The notes below the pieces were generated by a model. The model saw only the letters and a program-made list of their open reading frames with translations. It was not told the DNA's origin and did no database searches. Below, piece after piece: positions 36,155-44,472 of a DNA stretch of 64,000 nucleotides (position 1 is the first letter of the stretch; every line of letters begins with the position of its first letter). Origin of the DNA: Lewinellaceae bacterium (GTDB lineage Bacteria; Bacteroidota; Bacteroidia; Chitinophagales; Saprospiraceae); NCBI GenBank assembly GCA_020636405.1, contig JACJXW010000007.1, positions 186,001 to 250,000 of the forward strand. The letters run 5' to 3'. Both the position numbers and the translations under genes were made by a program.

Positions 36155-37759
36155 TTAAACACCAGATAGATCAGATACGCCTAAAATCATCTCAGCCGCC
36201 TTTTCCGCGATCATAATGGTAGGGGCATTGGTATTGCCCCGGGTGATGGCAGGCATAATGGAAGCATCTGCCACCCTCAGCCTTTCTACGCCCCTCACCC
36301 GGAGTTGTGCATCCACCACCGCCATTTCATCCTGTCCCATTTTACAGGTGCCGACAGGATGGTAGAGGGTTTCAGCGGTAGCCCGGATGTGATCCTCTAT
36401 CTCTTTATCATCCTCCAGCAGCCGGCCGGGGTTGAACAGGCCGGAGCGGTAAGGGGCAAACGCCTCCGCCATGCCGATGCGCTGGCATACTTTATAACCG
36501 AGGATGGACTTACGCAGGTCGTCTTCATCGGCCAGATAGTTGTGGTCAATAGAGGGGTTGTCCGAAGGATTCGCGGAGGAAAGGCGCACGGTACCCCGGC
36601 TTTTCGGGATCAGGACTTTGCCGCCGATGGAATAGCCATTACCCTTCTTTGGATTACGGAAGCCATGCTCCAGGAAGTAGCAGGGCCCGAAGTGGATCTG
36701 GCTGTCGGGGGCCGGTTCATCCGGGGTAGACCGGAAAAAGCCGCCGGCCTCCCCAATATTACTGGCAAAGGGCCCTTTTTTGTGGATGAGGTAGTTGTAC
36801 AGATTGCGCAGGATGCCCGGGAGCCGTTCCGCGCTATCCAGCGACCCTTTGAAGCTGCTGTTGAAAATGGTGAAGTACACCAGGTGGTCCTGCAGGTTTT
36901 TGCCCACCCCTGGCAGATGGCGGTGGGCCACAATGCCGTGTTTTTTCAGTTCCTCCCCATCCCCGATGCCGGAGAGCATCAGCAATTGGGGGCTATTGTA
37001 GGCGCCGGCACAAAGGATCACCTCCCGGCTGGCCAGGGCTTGTTTTTTCAAGCCTTTCTGTTTGTATTCTACCCCTTTGGCCTGCCCGTTTTCGATCAGT
37101 ATCCGATGTACGAGGGCCTCCGTTTCCACCGAGAGGTTGGGGCGGCCTTCCGCTGGCCGTAAAAAGGCGGCGGCGGCACTGCAGCGGGCACCGTTGGTGT
37201 TCGTCACCTGATACAGCCCGAAGCCTTCCTGTTCAGCGCCGTTGAAATCTTCATTTTCGGGAAAGCCCACCTCCTGGGCAGCTTCCACAAATACGTGCGA
37301 CAGGGGGTTGGTGTAATTGCGGTCCGTAACATTCAGCAGGCCTGCAGTACCGTGGTATTCGCTTTTCAGTTGCTGCTGGTTTTCCGACTTTTTGAAATAG
37401 GGCAACACTGCTTCGTAGCCCCAGCCTTCGTTGCCCAGGGCCGCCCAGCCGTCATAATCGGCCCGGTTGCCGCGAATGTAGATCATGGCGTTGATGCTGC
37501 TGCTGCCTCCCAGTACTTTACCGCGGGGCAGATACAGGCTGCGGTTGTGGAGCTGCCCCTGAGCAACGGTGCGGTACCCCCAGTTGAGCGAAGTTTGCAG
37601 CGTCTTGGGGAAAGCCGCCGGGACCTGAATATCCTGGCTCTTGTCTTTTCCTCCGGCTTCCAGGAGCAGAATGGTATATTTTCCATTGGCGGAAAGCCGG
37701 TTGGCCAGTACGCAGCCGGCAGAGCCCGCGCCGATGATGATGTAATCGTAATTTGACAT
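36155..37759 (-). CDS. GMC-family dehydrogenase, choline-dehydrogenase-like
   Basis: 534 residues, standard for BetA-type enzymes. FAD-binding YDYIIIGAGSAGCVLANRLS, GMC signature 1 LPRGKVLGGSSSINAMIYIRG, signature 2 ILCAGAYNSPQLLMLSGIG, and C-terminal catalytic His in ETLYHPVGTCKMG followed by ADASIMPAITRGNTNAPTIM. Oxidises a primary alcohol or choline-like substrate. No betaine aldehyde dehydrogenase or transporter is adjacent, so choline is only a family guess. The YCF48-like gene follows 28 bp downstream. A 16-mer shared with the pit operon leader lies 52 bp upstream. Confidence 0.85.
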   Translation of the reverse strand: MSNYDYIIIGAGSAGCVLANRLSANGKYTILLLEAGGKDKSQDIQVPAAFPKTLQTSLNWGYRTVAQGQLHNRSLYLPRGKVLGGSSSINAMIYIRGNRADYDGWAALGNEGWGYEAVLPYFKKSENQQQLKSEYHGTAGLLNVTDRNYTNPLSHVFVEAAQEVGFPENEDFNGAEQEGFGLYQVTNTNGARCSAAAAFLRPAEGRPNLSVETEALVHRILIENGQAKGVEYKQKGLKKQALASREVILCAGAYNSPQLLMLSGIGDGEELKKHGIVAHRHLPGVGKNLQDHLVYFTIFNSSFKGSLDSAERLPGILRNLYNYLIHKKGPFASNIGEAGGFFRSTPDEPAPDSQIHFGPCYFLEHGFRNPKKGNGYSIGGKVLIPKSRGTVRLSSANPSDNPSIDHNYLADEDDLRKSILGYKVCQRIGMAEAFAPYRSGLFNPGRLLEDDKEIEDHIRATAETLYHPVGTCKMGQDEMAVVDAQLRVRGVERLRVADASIMPAITRGNTNAPTIMIAEKAAEMILGVSDLSGV

Positions 37760-37810
37760 AGACGGTTGCGTTCATGAATTAAACAAAGAATGCAAAATAA
37801 TTATTTGCCA

Positions 37811-37826
37811 TGCAGTAAATATAAAT
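37811..37826. promoter_or_regulatory. 16-mer shared with the pit operon leader
   Basis: TGCAGTAAATATAAAT, identical to 15428-15443, here upstream of the GMC dehydrogenase start (minus strand). Read on the minus strand it contains TATATTTA, close to a -7 box. It may be a promoter core or a regulator half-site. Confidence 0.35.
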
Positions 37827-38042
37827 ATTTTGTTTGGAAGCTTATCCCATATAAGAAACTGGATTTCAAAAAGTTAACGCTTAAAATAAAGGCGAGGAGC
37901 CTCGATGCATTTTGACAAAATAAAATATCTAGATATCTATATTTTTGGCAAAAAATTGCCTATATTAGCAGCTCATTTTGTGGGATATGCTCTGTATCTT
38001 AAACTCATAAATCCCTTTTAATCTACAAACAATCCAAAGAAC

Positions 38043-39233
38043 ATGGCAGAACTTAATGAAGTCGTAATACTCAGTGGCGCCCGTACCGCTATTGGCACTT
38101 TTGGCGGATCCCTGCAGACGGTTCCCCCCGTTGAATTGGCCACTATATGCTCGAAAGAGGCGATCAAACGTTCCGGCATCAGCGCCGAAGAGATCGGGCA
38201 TACTTTTTTTGGTAACGTCATTCATACGGAACAGCGGGACATGTACTTGTCTCGCGTCGTTTCCGTACAGGCCGGGGTACCTAAGGAAACCCCGGCCATG
38301 ACGCTCAACCGCCTGTGCGGCAGTGGGCTGGAAGCCATCGTATCGGCCGCCCGCACCATACAGATGGGTGAGGCCGAAGCGGCCCTGGCCGGCGGAGCGG
38401 AGAACATGAGCCGCGGCGGTTACATGATGCCCAACCTGCGCTGGGGCCAGCGCATGGGCGAAGCAAGCGGCGTAGACATGATGGTCGGCGCCCTGACCGA
38501 CCCCTTCGGCCACGGCCACATGGGCATCACCGCCGAGAACGTTGCCGCCAAGTGGGACATCAGCCGGGAGCAGCAAGATGAGTTCGCCCTGGAAAGCCAG
38601 AAGCGGGCCGTCAGCGCCATTGAAAAAGGCTATTTCAAGGACCAGATCGTGCCGGTAGAGATCGCCAGCCGCAAGCAGACGATCGTCTTCGATACCGATG
38701 AATACCCCCGCGCCGGTTCTACTATTGAAGGCATGCAAAAACTGCGCCCGGCATTTAAAAGAGATGGCGGAACAGTAACTGCCGGCAACGCCTCCGGCAT
38801 CAATGACGGCGCCGCCGCCGTCGTGCTCATGAACGCGGCAACGGCCAAAGCCAAGGGCCTCAAGCCCATGGCGCGCATCGTCGCCTACGCCCACGCCGGT
38901 GTAGAGCCCTCGGAAATGGGCATCGGCCCGGTACCGGCCGTGAAAAAAGTACTGAAAAAAGCAGGGCTGAGCGTCAAGGATATGGACGTTATCGAGTCCA
39001 ACGAAGCCTTCGCCGCCCAGGCCTGTGCCGTCGCCAAGGAACTGAACTTCCCGGCCGACAAGACCAACCCGAACGGTGGAGCCATCGCCCTTGGCCACCC
39101 CATCGGCGCCACTGGCGCCATACTGGCCGTAAAAACGATGTACGAACTGAAGCGCACCGGCGGCCGCTACGGCCTGATCACCATGTGCATCGGCGGCGGG
39201 CAGGGCATTGCTATGGTAATAGAGAGAATGTAA
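38043..39233 (+). CDS. Acetyl-CoA C-acetyltransferase (thiolase)
   Basis: 396 residues. Condenses two acetyl-CoA or thiolytically cleaves 3-ketoacyl-CoA. Active-site cysteine in NRLCGSGLEAI (about residue 92), His in GHPIGATGA, second Cys in TMCIGGGQG, and NASGINDGAAA. Length and motifs fit biosynthetic/degradative thiolase AtoB/PhaA. No hydroxybutyryl-CoA dehydrogenase is next to it. Followed by a clear rho-independent terminator (39304-39331), so monocistronic. Active-site assignment is certain; chain-length preference is not. Confidence 0.92.
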   Translation: MAELNEVVILSGARTAIGTFGGSLQTVPPVELATICSKEAIKRSGISAEEIGHTFFGNVIHTEQRDMYLSRVVSVQAGVPKETPAMTLNRLCGSGLEAIVSAARTIQMGEAEAALAGGAENMSRGGYMMPNLRWGQRMGEASGVDMMVGALTDPFGHGHMGITAENVAAKWDISREQQDEFALESQKRAVSAIEKGYFKDQIVPVEIASRKQTIVFDTDEYPRAGSTIEGMQKLRPAFKRDGGTVTAGNASGINDGAAAVVLMNAATAKAKGLKPMARIVAYAHAGVEPSEMGIGPVPAVKKVLKKAGLSVKDMDVIESNEAFAAQACAVAKELNFPADKTNPNGGAIALGHPIGATGAILAVKTMYELKRTGGRYGLITMCIGGGQGIAMVIERM

Positions 39234-39303
39234 TTACTGCATCGGCTGCAACATTCCCCCCATTCCGCAGCCATCAACAAGGTAAGTTGACACAAGAAAG
39301 AGG

Positions 39304-39331
39304 GAGCCGGCGTTCGCGCCGGCTCTTTTTT
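39304..39331 (+). terminator. Rho-independent terminator after the thiolase gene
   Basis: GAGCCGGCG (39304-39312), TTCG tetraloop, CGCCGGCTC (39317-39325), then six T (39326-39331). Perfect 9-bp stem. Lies between the convergent thiolase and rnfB genes. Confidence 0.9.
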
Positions 39332-39403
39332 GTCTGGGGAGTATCCTTAACTGTTTAATTGGAAAGAGCTGAGATTAGCCCATTTGTAATTTACGATGGC
39401 CGC

Positions 39404-40270
39404 CTACGAATACCCCAACCCCCTTTCCCCTTTCCGGATGATCTTTTTCGCCTCTTTCCCTTTGACTATCCCCTCTTTGTCATCCAGCCAGACGATGGCG
39501 CCGGTAGGGCACCGCTGGATGGGCGCCTGGGTATTGTGGTTTTCCGAATAGTTGACAACCGGCAGGTTATTGATCATGGTGATGAGGTTGCCCGGGGCGT
39601 CCATGGCGCATTTGCCGCAGGCCGTACAGCCCACCTGGCATTCTTCGAGGATCTCGTCTCCGGCTTCCAGGTTCTTGCAGTTGACCCAAAGCCGGTGGCT
39701 GACCGGTTGCAGGGAGAACAAATCTTTAGGGCACACTTCCACACAATCGCCGCAAGCCGTACACTTCTCCAGATCCACTACCGGCAACGAGAAGGCGTTC
39801 ATGGTGATGGCGTCAAAATCGCACACCGCCTCGCAATCGCCGTGGCCCAGACATCCCCAGAAACAGCCTTTACCCCCCCCGGATACCAGGGAAGCAGCCT
39901 GACAGGTTTTTATCCCCTGGTAACTGGCGCGGTTCAGGGCGACATTGATGCCCCCGGCACAGGCCAGGCGGGCTACCCGTTTCTCTTCTGAACCCAGGGC
40001 CACGCCGAGATAATTGGCGATCTTAACCCGCCCATCCTCCGAACTCACGGTGCACTTACCGGGTAACGCCTTACCGGAAACCAGCGCCTCGGCGAACGGG
40101 CGGCACCCCGGATACCCACACGCACCACAATTGGCGTGGGGCAGCATGTCCTCCACTTCATCAATGCGGGGGTCTTCGTATACGTAGAGCTTCTTATTGG
40201 CCAGAATGAGCATGGCGGCCAGAAGCAACGTCAGGCTACCCAGTGCGGCTAGTGCAACTAAAATCGTCAT
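39404..40270 (-). CDS. rnfB: Rnf complex subunit B (iron-sulfur protein)
   Basis: 288 residues. One N-terminal membrane helix (LVALAALGSLTLLLAAMLILA), the RnfB Fe4S motif ANCGACGYPGC, then GCFWGCLGHGDCEAVC, a ferredoxin cluster EKCTACGDCVEVCP and a last cluster CQVGCTACGKCAMDAP in which the fourth expected cysteine is alanine; a later QRCPTGAI may supply a ligand. It takes electrons from reduced ferredoxin on the cytoplasmic side. Unlike most rnf operons it is the last gene, separated from rnfA by a small membrane protein and an FNR-type reductase; 48 bp after the FNR gene. Confidence 0.92.
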   Translation of the reverse strand: MTILVALAALGSLTLLLAAMLILANKKLYVYEDPRIDEVEDMLPHANCGACGYPGCRPFAEALVSGKALPGKCTVSSEDGRVKIANYLGVALGSEEKRVARLACAGGINVALNRASYQGIKTCQAASLVSGGGKGCFWGCLGHGDCEAVCDFDAITMNAFSLPVVDLEKCTACGDCVEVCPKDLFSLQPVSHRLWVNCKNLEAGDEILEECQVGCTACGKCAMDAPGNLITMINNLPVVNYSENHNTQAPIQRCPTGAIVWLDDKEGIVKGKEAKKIIRKGERGLGYS

Positions 40271-40318
40271 ATCGAGATCCTAAATTTCATTCATCAAATA
40301 GCTTTTCCGACTTCCGAC

Positions 40319-41176
40319 TTAATAAATAACCTCTGCCCACTTATCCCCGACGATCAGCTCCGCCTTGCGGGTCTCCCACTTGATCCTGGACCCCAGTATA
40401 TTGGCAAAGGCTTTATCCAATTGCTCCCGGACCTGTTCGTAGCCGGCCACGTACACATAAGTGTTGACCAATGATAACATCTCGAGGATCTCCTCCGCCC
40501 GTTCTTCTATGGCGGCATCCAGTGCGATGGGGTCCGACCAGTGGGGGCGGGGGCTCAGGGCGTGGAAGGCCTTGAAGGTTTCCTGGTCGTAATAGTTGGT
40601 CAGGTCGCCGTCCTTATCATTCAGGTAAAGCAATTCCAGGCCGCTGCGCGCACCATAGAACAAGCGGATCTTTCCTTTCCAGTCCTTTACATTTTTGTAA
40701 ATGTGCTTGATGAATGCCCGGAACGGAGCAATGCCCGTGCCCATGCCGATCAGGATGAGGTTGGCATTCTTGTTTTCCGGCACCGAAAAGGGCAGGTCGA
40801 ACGGCCCGGTAATGGTGATCTCGTCTCCCACTTTCCTGTCACACAGGTAGTTGGAGGCTACTCCATCGTACTTTTCTCCGCTAAAATCATCCACAAAGGA
40901 ACAGCGTTTTACCAGCATGGTGATCAGCGTTTTGCCTTTCTCCTTGGCCGGCAGGTCGGCAACGCTGTACAGCCGGTGATGGAACTTGTTGCCGAATTCG
41001 CCGTTGGTTTTCACCATCACGCCAAAGCTCTGATCCACCTGGCAGTCGAAACCGGGCTCCTTCACTTCCAGCAATATTTCCCGAACCTCTTCCGTGTTGG
41101 CGGGAGTCAGGCGCTCTGTTTTTTTGACAGTCGCCAGATATTGGTTTTTTGTATTATAGTCCGCTAAGTGTGCCAT
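40319..41176 (-). CDS. Plant-type ferredoxin--NAD(P)+ reductase
   Basis: 285 residues. FAD-binding RLYSVADLP and the NAD(P) motif GMGTGIAPFRAFI, then YVYVAGYEQV and a C-terminal tyrosine (KWAEVIY), all typical of plant/cyanobacterial FNR; no ferredoxin or membrane domain. It exchanges electrons between ferredoxin (or flavodoxin) and NADP(H). Sits inside the rnf operon between the NqrM-like gene (27 bp upstream) and rnfB. It could make NADPH directly from the same ferredoxin pool that Rnf uses for NADH, or be a soluble partner of the complex. Confidence 0.85.
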   Translation of the reverse strand: MAHLADYNTKNQYLATVKKTERLTPANTEEVREILLEVKEPGFDCQVDQSFGVMVKTNGEFGNKFHHRLYSVADLPAKEKGKTLITMLVKRCSFVDDFSGEKYDGVASNYLCDRKVGDEITITGPFDLPFSVPENKNANLILIGMGTGIAPFRAFIKHIYKNVKDWKGKIRLFYGARSGLELLYLNDKDGDLTNYYDQETFKAFHALSPRPHWSDPIALDAAIEERAEEILEMLSLVNTYVYVAGYEQVREQLDKAFANILGSRIKWETRKAELIVGDKWAEVIY

Positions 41177-41203
41177 AACTTTATGCTTAGGTTTTTATGT
41201 ATT

Positions 41204-41401
41204 TTATTCTGTTGTCAATTGCCTTTCCTTTCTTTCGCAGGCGGTGGTACAGCCGCAGGTCCCGCAGCTCCTTCTTTCCGCCAGCACGTCGTCATCGGAA
41301 ATGTAATCGGAAAATGTCTTTTTCCACATCGTCTGGACGACGATCCAGATGGCCATTAAGAAGACCATCCCTCCGATACCGATTAAAAATGATCCGATCA
41401 T
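41204..41401 (-). CDS. Small NqrM-like membrane protein with Cys-rich tail
   Basis: 65 residues: one membrane helix (GSFLIGIGGMVFLMAIWIVV) followed by a short cytosolic tail with SCGTCGCTTAC, four cysteines in nine residues. This layout is like NqrM, the Na+-NQR maturation factor thought to deliver iron to the intramembrane centre, and Rnf contains the equivalent centre in RnfA/D/E-type subunits. Similarity is by architecture only. Lies in the rnf operon after a repeat-filled 120-bp gap from rnfA, 27 bp before the FNR gene. Confidence 0.55.
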   Translation of the reverse strand: MIGSFLIGIGGMVFLMAIWIVVQTMWKKTFSDYISDDDVLAERRSCGTCGCTTACERKERQLTTE

Positions 41402-41405
41402 GTCT

Positions 41406-41516
41406 GTTTGATTTGCGATTTGCGATGTTTGATCTGCGATTTTTGATGTTCTTGGGGTTTGCCGCCTGGTTCGTCCCGCCGATCAAAAATCGAACATCAT
41501 AAATCAAACATCATAA
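41406..41516. repeat. Heptamer (GAT-N4) repeats in inverted arrangement within the rnf operon
   Basis: Six consecutive 7-base units ending in GAT at 41406-41447 (GTTTGAT, TTGCGAT, TTGCGAT, GTTTGAT, CTGCGAT, TTTTGAT), then a GC-rich 34-base centre, then five complementary units at 41482-41516 (ATCAAAA, ATCGAAC, ATCATAA, ATCAAAC, ATCATAA). The two halves can fold on each other. Same unit type as the array at 55439-55508. Confidence 0.7.
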
Positions 41517-41521
41517 ATAAT

Positions 41522-42103
41522 TTAGCTTCCCAGCCCCGCGAACCCCATAAACGACAGCGACAATATGCCGGCGATCAGCAGGGTCAGTGCCGTCCCTTTT
41601 ACGACCCCGGGCACATCCGCAAAATTGAGCTGCTCCCGCAGGCCCGCCATGAGTACCAGGGCGAGCGTAAACCCGGCCCCTGCTCCCAGGGCGTACACCA
41701 GGCTCTCGACAAAGCCGTAGCCTTTATTGGTCTGGAATAAGGCCAGGCCCAGAATGGCGCAGTTGGTCGTGATCAGGGGAAGAAATATTCCCAGTGCGCG
41801 GAACAATGCCGGGCTCATCTTCTTAATAAACATTTCCACCAGCTGAACAGTGGAAGCGATGACCACAATAAAGCTGATCAACTGCAGGAAGGTAGCGTTG
41901 ATGGCCACCAGCAGGGCGTGGATGCCATAGGCACACATCGAGCTGATGATCATCACGAACGTCACTGCACCGCCCATCTTGGTGGCCGTTTCCATTTTGC
42001 CGGAAACCCCCAGAAAAGGGCAGATCCCCAGGAAATACGCCAACACAAAGTTGTTGATCAGGCTGGCATTGATGAATATGTACCACAATGATTCTTCTTT
42101 CAT
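41522..42103 (-). CDS. rnfA: Rnf complex subunit A
   Basis: 193 residues, six membrane helices, homologous to NqrE and inverted in topology to RnfE. YIFINASLINNFVLAYFLGICPFLGVSGK and ITTNCAILGLALF are family-conserved; the two NC/IC cysteines help hold the intramembrane iron centre. Part of the ferredoxin:NAD+ oxidoreductase that pumps Na+ or H+. The start overlaps the rnfE stop by 4 bp (ATGA type), so translation is coupled. Confidence 0.95.
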   Translation of the reverse strand: MKEESLWYIFINASLINNFVLAYFLGICPFLGVSGKMETATKMGGAVTFVMIISSMCAYGIHALLVAINATFLQLISFIVVIASTVQLVEMFIKKMSPALFRALGIFLPLITTNCAILGLALFQTNKGYGFVESLVYALGAGAGFTLALVLMAGLREQLNFADVPGVVKGTALTLLIAGILSLSFMGFAGLGS

Positions 42104-42750
42104 GATGTTGCCCTCCTTTCTTTTGCAGCGTTAAAAATGAGCAGCCAGATGGCCAGGGTGAAAAAGCCGCCAGCCGGCAATATCATCACGATCCATTCCT
42201 GGAAGGTGTCCGGGAAAAACGCCCATCCGAAAAGGGTCCCGTTTCCCAGTAACTCTCTCACGGCGCCCAGGCAGAACAGCGCGAACGTGAAGCCGATGCC
42301 CATTCCCAACCCATCCAGAAAAGACCGGCCAAGGGTATTCTTGGAAGCGAAGGCTTCGGCCCTGCCCAGGATCAGGCAATTCACTACGATAAGAGAAATA
42401 AAAGCGCCCAGGCTCTTGTGCAGGTCCACGCTGATCGCCTGGATCATGTAATCCGTCATCGTCACAAAAGTGGCGATGATCAGAATATAGGAGGCGATCC
42501 GCACCTGCTTGGGGATGAAATTGCGCAGGGAAGAAACCAGCAGGTTCGACATCAGCAAAACAAAAGTCGTGGCCAGGCCCATCGCCAGTGCATTCATCGC
42601 GGTGTTGGAAACGGCCAGTGTCGGGCACATCCCCAGTACTTGCACAAATACAGGGTTTTCCCGCCACAACCCCTTTATGAATTCGTCGGTGGATGGGCTG
42701 TCTTTCAACGATGCCAGAAAGCCCGTATTATTCTTGGTTGGATTGGCCAT
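42100..42750 (-). CDS. rnfE: Rnf complex subunit E
   Basis: 216 residues, six membrane helices, homologous to NqrD. GLWRENPVFVQVLGMCPTLAVS and VVNCLILGRAEAFASKN are typical, carrying the paired conserved cysteines for the intramembrane iron centre shared with RnfA. C-terminus is short and basic (KERRATS). Lies 12 bp after rnfG and overlaps rnfA by 4 bp. Confidence 0.95.
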   Translation of the reverse strand: MANPTKNNTGFLASLKDSPSTDEFIKGLWRENPVFVQVLGMCPTLAVSNTAMNALAMGLATTFVLLMSNLLVSSLRNFIPKQVRIASYILIIATFVTMTDYMIQAISVDLHKSLGAFISLIVVNCLILGRAEAFASKNTLGRSFLDGLGMGIGFTFALFCLGAVRELLGNGTLFGWAFFPDTFQEWIVMILPAGGFFTLAIWLLIFNAAKERRATS

Positions 42751-42762
42751 ATTCAGGCTTTT

Positions 42763-43455
42763 TCATTGTTCGTTGTTCTCAATAAATGCAGCTTGATTCT
42801 TATAAATGAGTGGCACCCAGTATGCAGTGCTGACCCCCATGATATTTCCGATCGCCCGGGAAGATATGGTAGCCCCCGTGATCCCGTCGATCTCCCAGGG
42901 GTTCTGCTTGGCGCCGTTCTTTACGGTAATGACCGTATTCTTCAGCGTACTTTGCCCATCGGCCAGGGACACATCCAGCGCTTCGAAATTGGCCTGGAAA
43001 TTGGGGTCCTTTTCGATCTTGTCACCCAACCCGGGTGTCTCCTTACTCTCCAAGACATAAAAGCCGACGACCGCTTGTTTTTCAGGGTCATACCCGTAAA
43101 GCACGCGTATGATATCCGCATATCCTTGCCCACTGGCTTCCACCGCTACGCCCACCAGCTTGCCGTTTTGATCATAGCCGGCATAGGCAACCTGCCCCTC
43201 TTTGCCTTCGCCGGCAAGCGGGGTGAAATTGTCGTCCTGGCCAAGTTGATAGGCCTCCGTTTTTTCGATACCGGGCAGCACCTTGAAAATCGCTTTTTCC
43301 AGAGCTTCCGCCTTCTTCTTCTTTATGATCGGCAGCGTTCCCTGAAAGGTCAGAACGATCATCAATGCGCAAAATATCCCGATCCCAACCATGGCCTGCA
43401 GCATTTTCAGGCTGTTCCCGGCCGCCGTTTTTTGTATCTGGTTCGCTTCGGTCAT
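42763..43455 (-). CDS. rnfG: Rnf complex subunit G (covalent flavin protein)
   Basis: 230 residues. One N-terminal membrane helix (MLQAMVGIGIFCALMIVLTF) and a periplasmic FMN-binding domain. The covalent FMN motif reads TGATISS in DGITGATISSRAIG; the usual acceptor threonine is a serine here, or the preceding Ser/Thr may be used. GYADIIRVLYGYDPE and LESKETPGLGDKI are classic RnfG/NqrC text. Overlaps rnfD by 4 bp. Confidence 0.93.
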   Translation of the reverse strand: MTEANQIQKTAAGNSLKMLQAMVGIGIFCALMIVLTFQGTLPIIKKKKAEALEKAIFKVLPGIEKTEAYQLGQDDNFTPLAGEGKEGQVAYAGYDQNGKLVGVAVEASGQGYADIIRVLYGYDPEKQAVVGFYVLESKETPGLGDKIEKDPNFQANFEALDVSLADGQSTLKNTVITVKNGAKQNPWEIDGITGATISSRAIGNIMGVSTAYWVPLIYKNQAAFIENNEQ

Positions 43456-44471
43456 GATCCTTTTACGCTTTTAGTAGTTCCGTAAACCCTCGGCCTGATC
43501 AGGTTATCAATGTGCGGCGAGATGGCATTGGCCAGCAGGATCGCATACATCACGCCCTCCGGCAAGCCGCCCCAGATGCGGATGACCACAACCAGTAGGC
43601 CGATGATAAATCCGTAGATCACGACGCCCAGCGGGGTGATGGGCGACGCCACCATATCGGTGGCCATAAACAACGCGCCCAGCATCAGCCCTCCCGAGAA
43701 GAGCATGAAGAGCGGCGGCGGATACGCCTGTCCGTCGACCCAATGTAAGATCCCGCTCAACACGTACACCGTAACCAGGATGGCCACCGGAATGCGCCAG
43801 TTCATCATATTCCGGGCGATCAGGTAGATGCCGCCCAGTAAGATCAGTACCGCGCAGGTCTCTCCGGTAGAACCGGTGATGAGGCCCAGCGCCAGGTCAT
43901 AAGCAGGGGTGACCACATGGTCGAACTTGAAGGCCGACAGGGGCGTGGCGCCGGTAATGGCGTCGACTGTGGGTTCCATGAACGGAGCAGTGAAAGTAGA
44001 CACGGAGAACGAGGAAAAGCGGTTGTCCAGAAAGGCCGGATACCAGGTCGTGATAGCCACCGGGAAAGCAGCCTGCAATACGGCCCGCCCGACCAGCGCG
44101 GGGTTGAACACATTGTAGCCCAGGCCGCCGAAAATGAACTTGCCCAGGGCAATAGCGATGACCCCTCCGATAAACGCCATCCATACCGGGAAATTGGGCG
44201 GCAGCGTAAGCCCCAGTAACAGGCCCGTGATCACGGCCGACCAATCGGATATCGTACTTTCCTTCCCGGAGAACTTGCACAAATAATGCTCGGTGAGCAC
44301 ACAGGCGGCAGTCGTAGCAATAAGCACCATCAAAGCGCTCAGCCCAAAGGAATACACCGCAAAGATGGCTGTGGGAAGCAATGCCCAAACGACATTTTGC
44401 ATGATATCATCGGTGCCGATGCCCTTGACGATATGGGGCGACGTACTGATATTTAGCGTTTTGTTCAGCAT
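43452..44471 (-). CDS. rnfD: Rnf complex subunit D
   Basis: 339 residues with about nine to ten membrane helices, homologous to NqrB. TLPPNFPVWMAFIGGVIAIALGK and GGLGYNVFNPALVGRA are family markers; the covalent FMN motif lies in ITGATPLSAF. Electron carrier and probably part of the ion path. Starts one base after the rnfC stop, and its own stop overlaps rnfG by 4 bp. Confidence 0.95.
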   Translation of the reverse strand: MLNKTLNISTSPHIVKGIGTDDIMQNVVWALLPTAIFAVYSFGLSALMVLIATTAACVLTEHYLCKFSGKESTISDWSAVITGLLLGLTLPPNFPVWMAFIGGVIAIALGKFIFGGLGYNVFNPALVGRAVLQAAFPVAITTWYPAFLDNRFSSFSVSTFTAPFMEPTVDAITGATPLSAFKFDHVVTPAYDLALGLITGSTGETCAVLILLGGIYLIARNMMNWRIPVAILVTVYVLSGILHWVDGQAYPPPLFMLFSGGLMLGALFMATDMVASPITPLGVVIYGFIIGLLVVVIRIWGGLPEGVMYAILLANAISPHIDNLIRPRVYGTTKSVKGS

Positions 44472-44472
44472 G

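Noticed and set aside
37965..39098. 377-codon minus-strand frame over the thiolase gene
   Set aside because: Antisense shadow; thiolase catalytic motifs are all on the plus strand.
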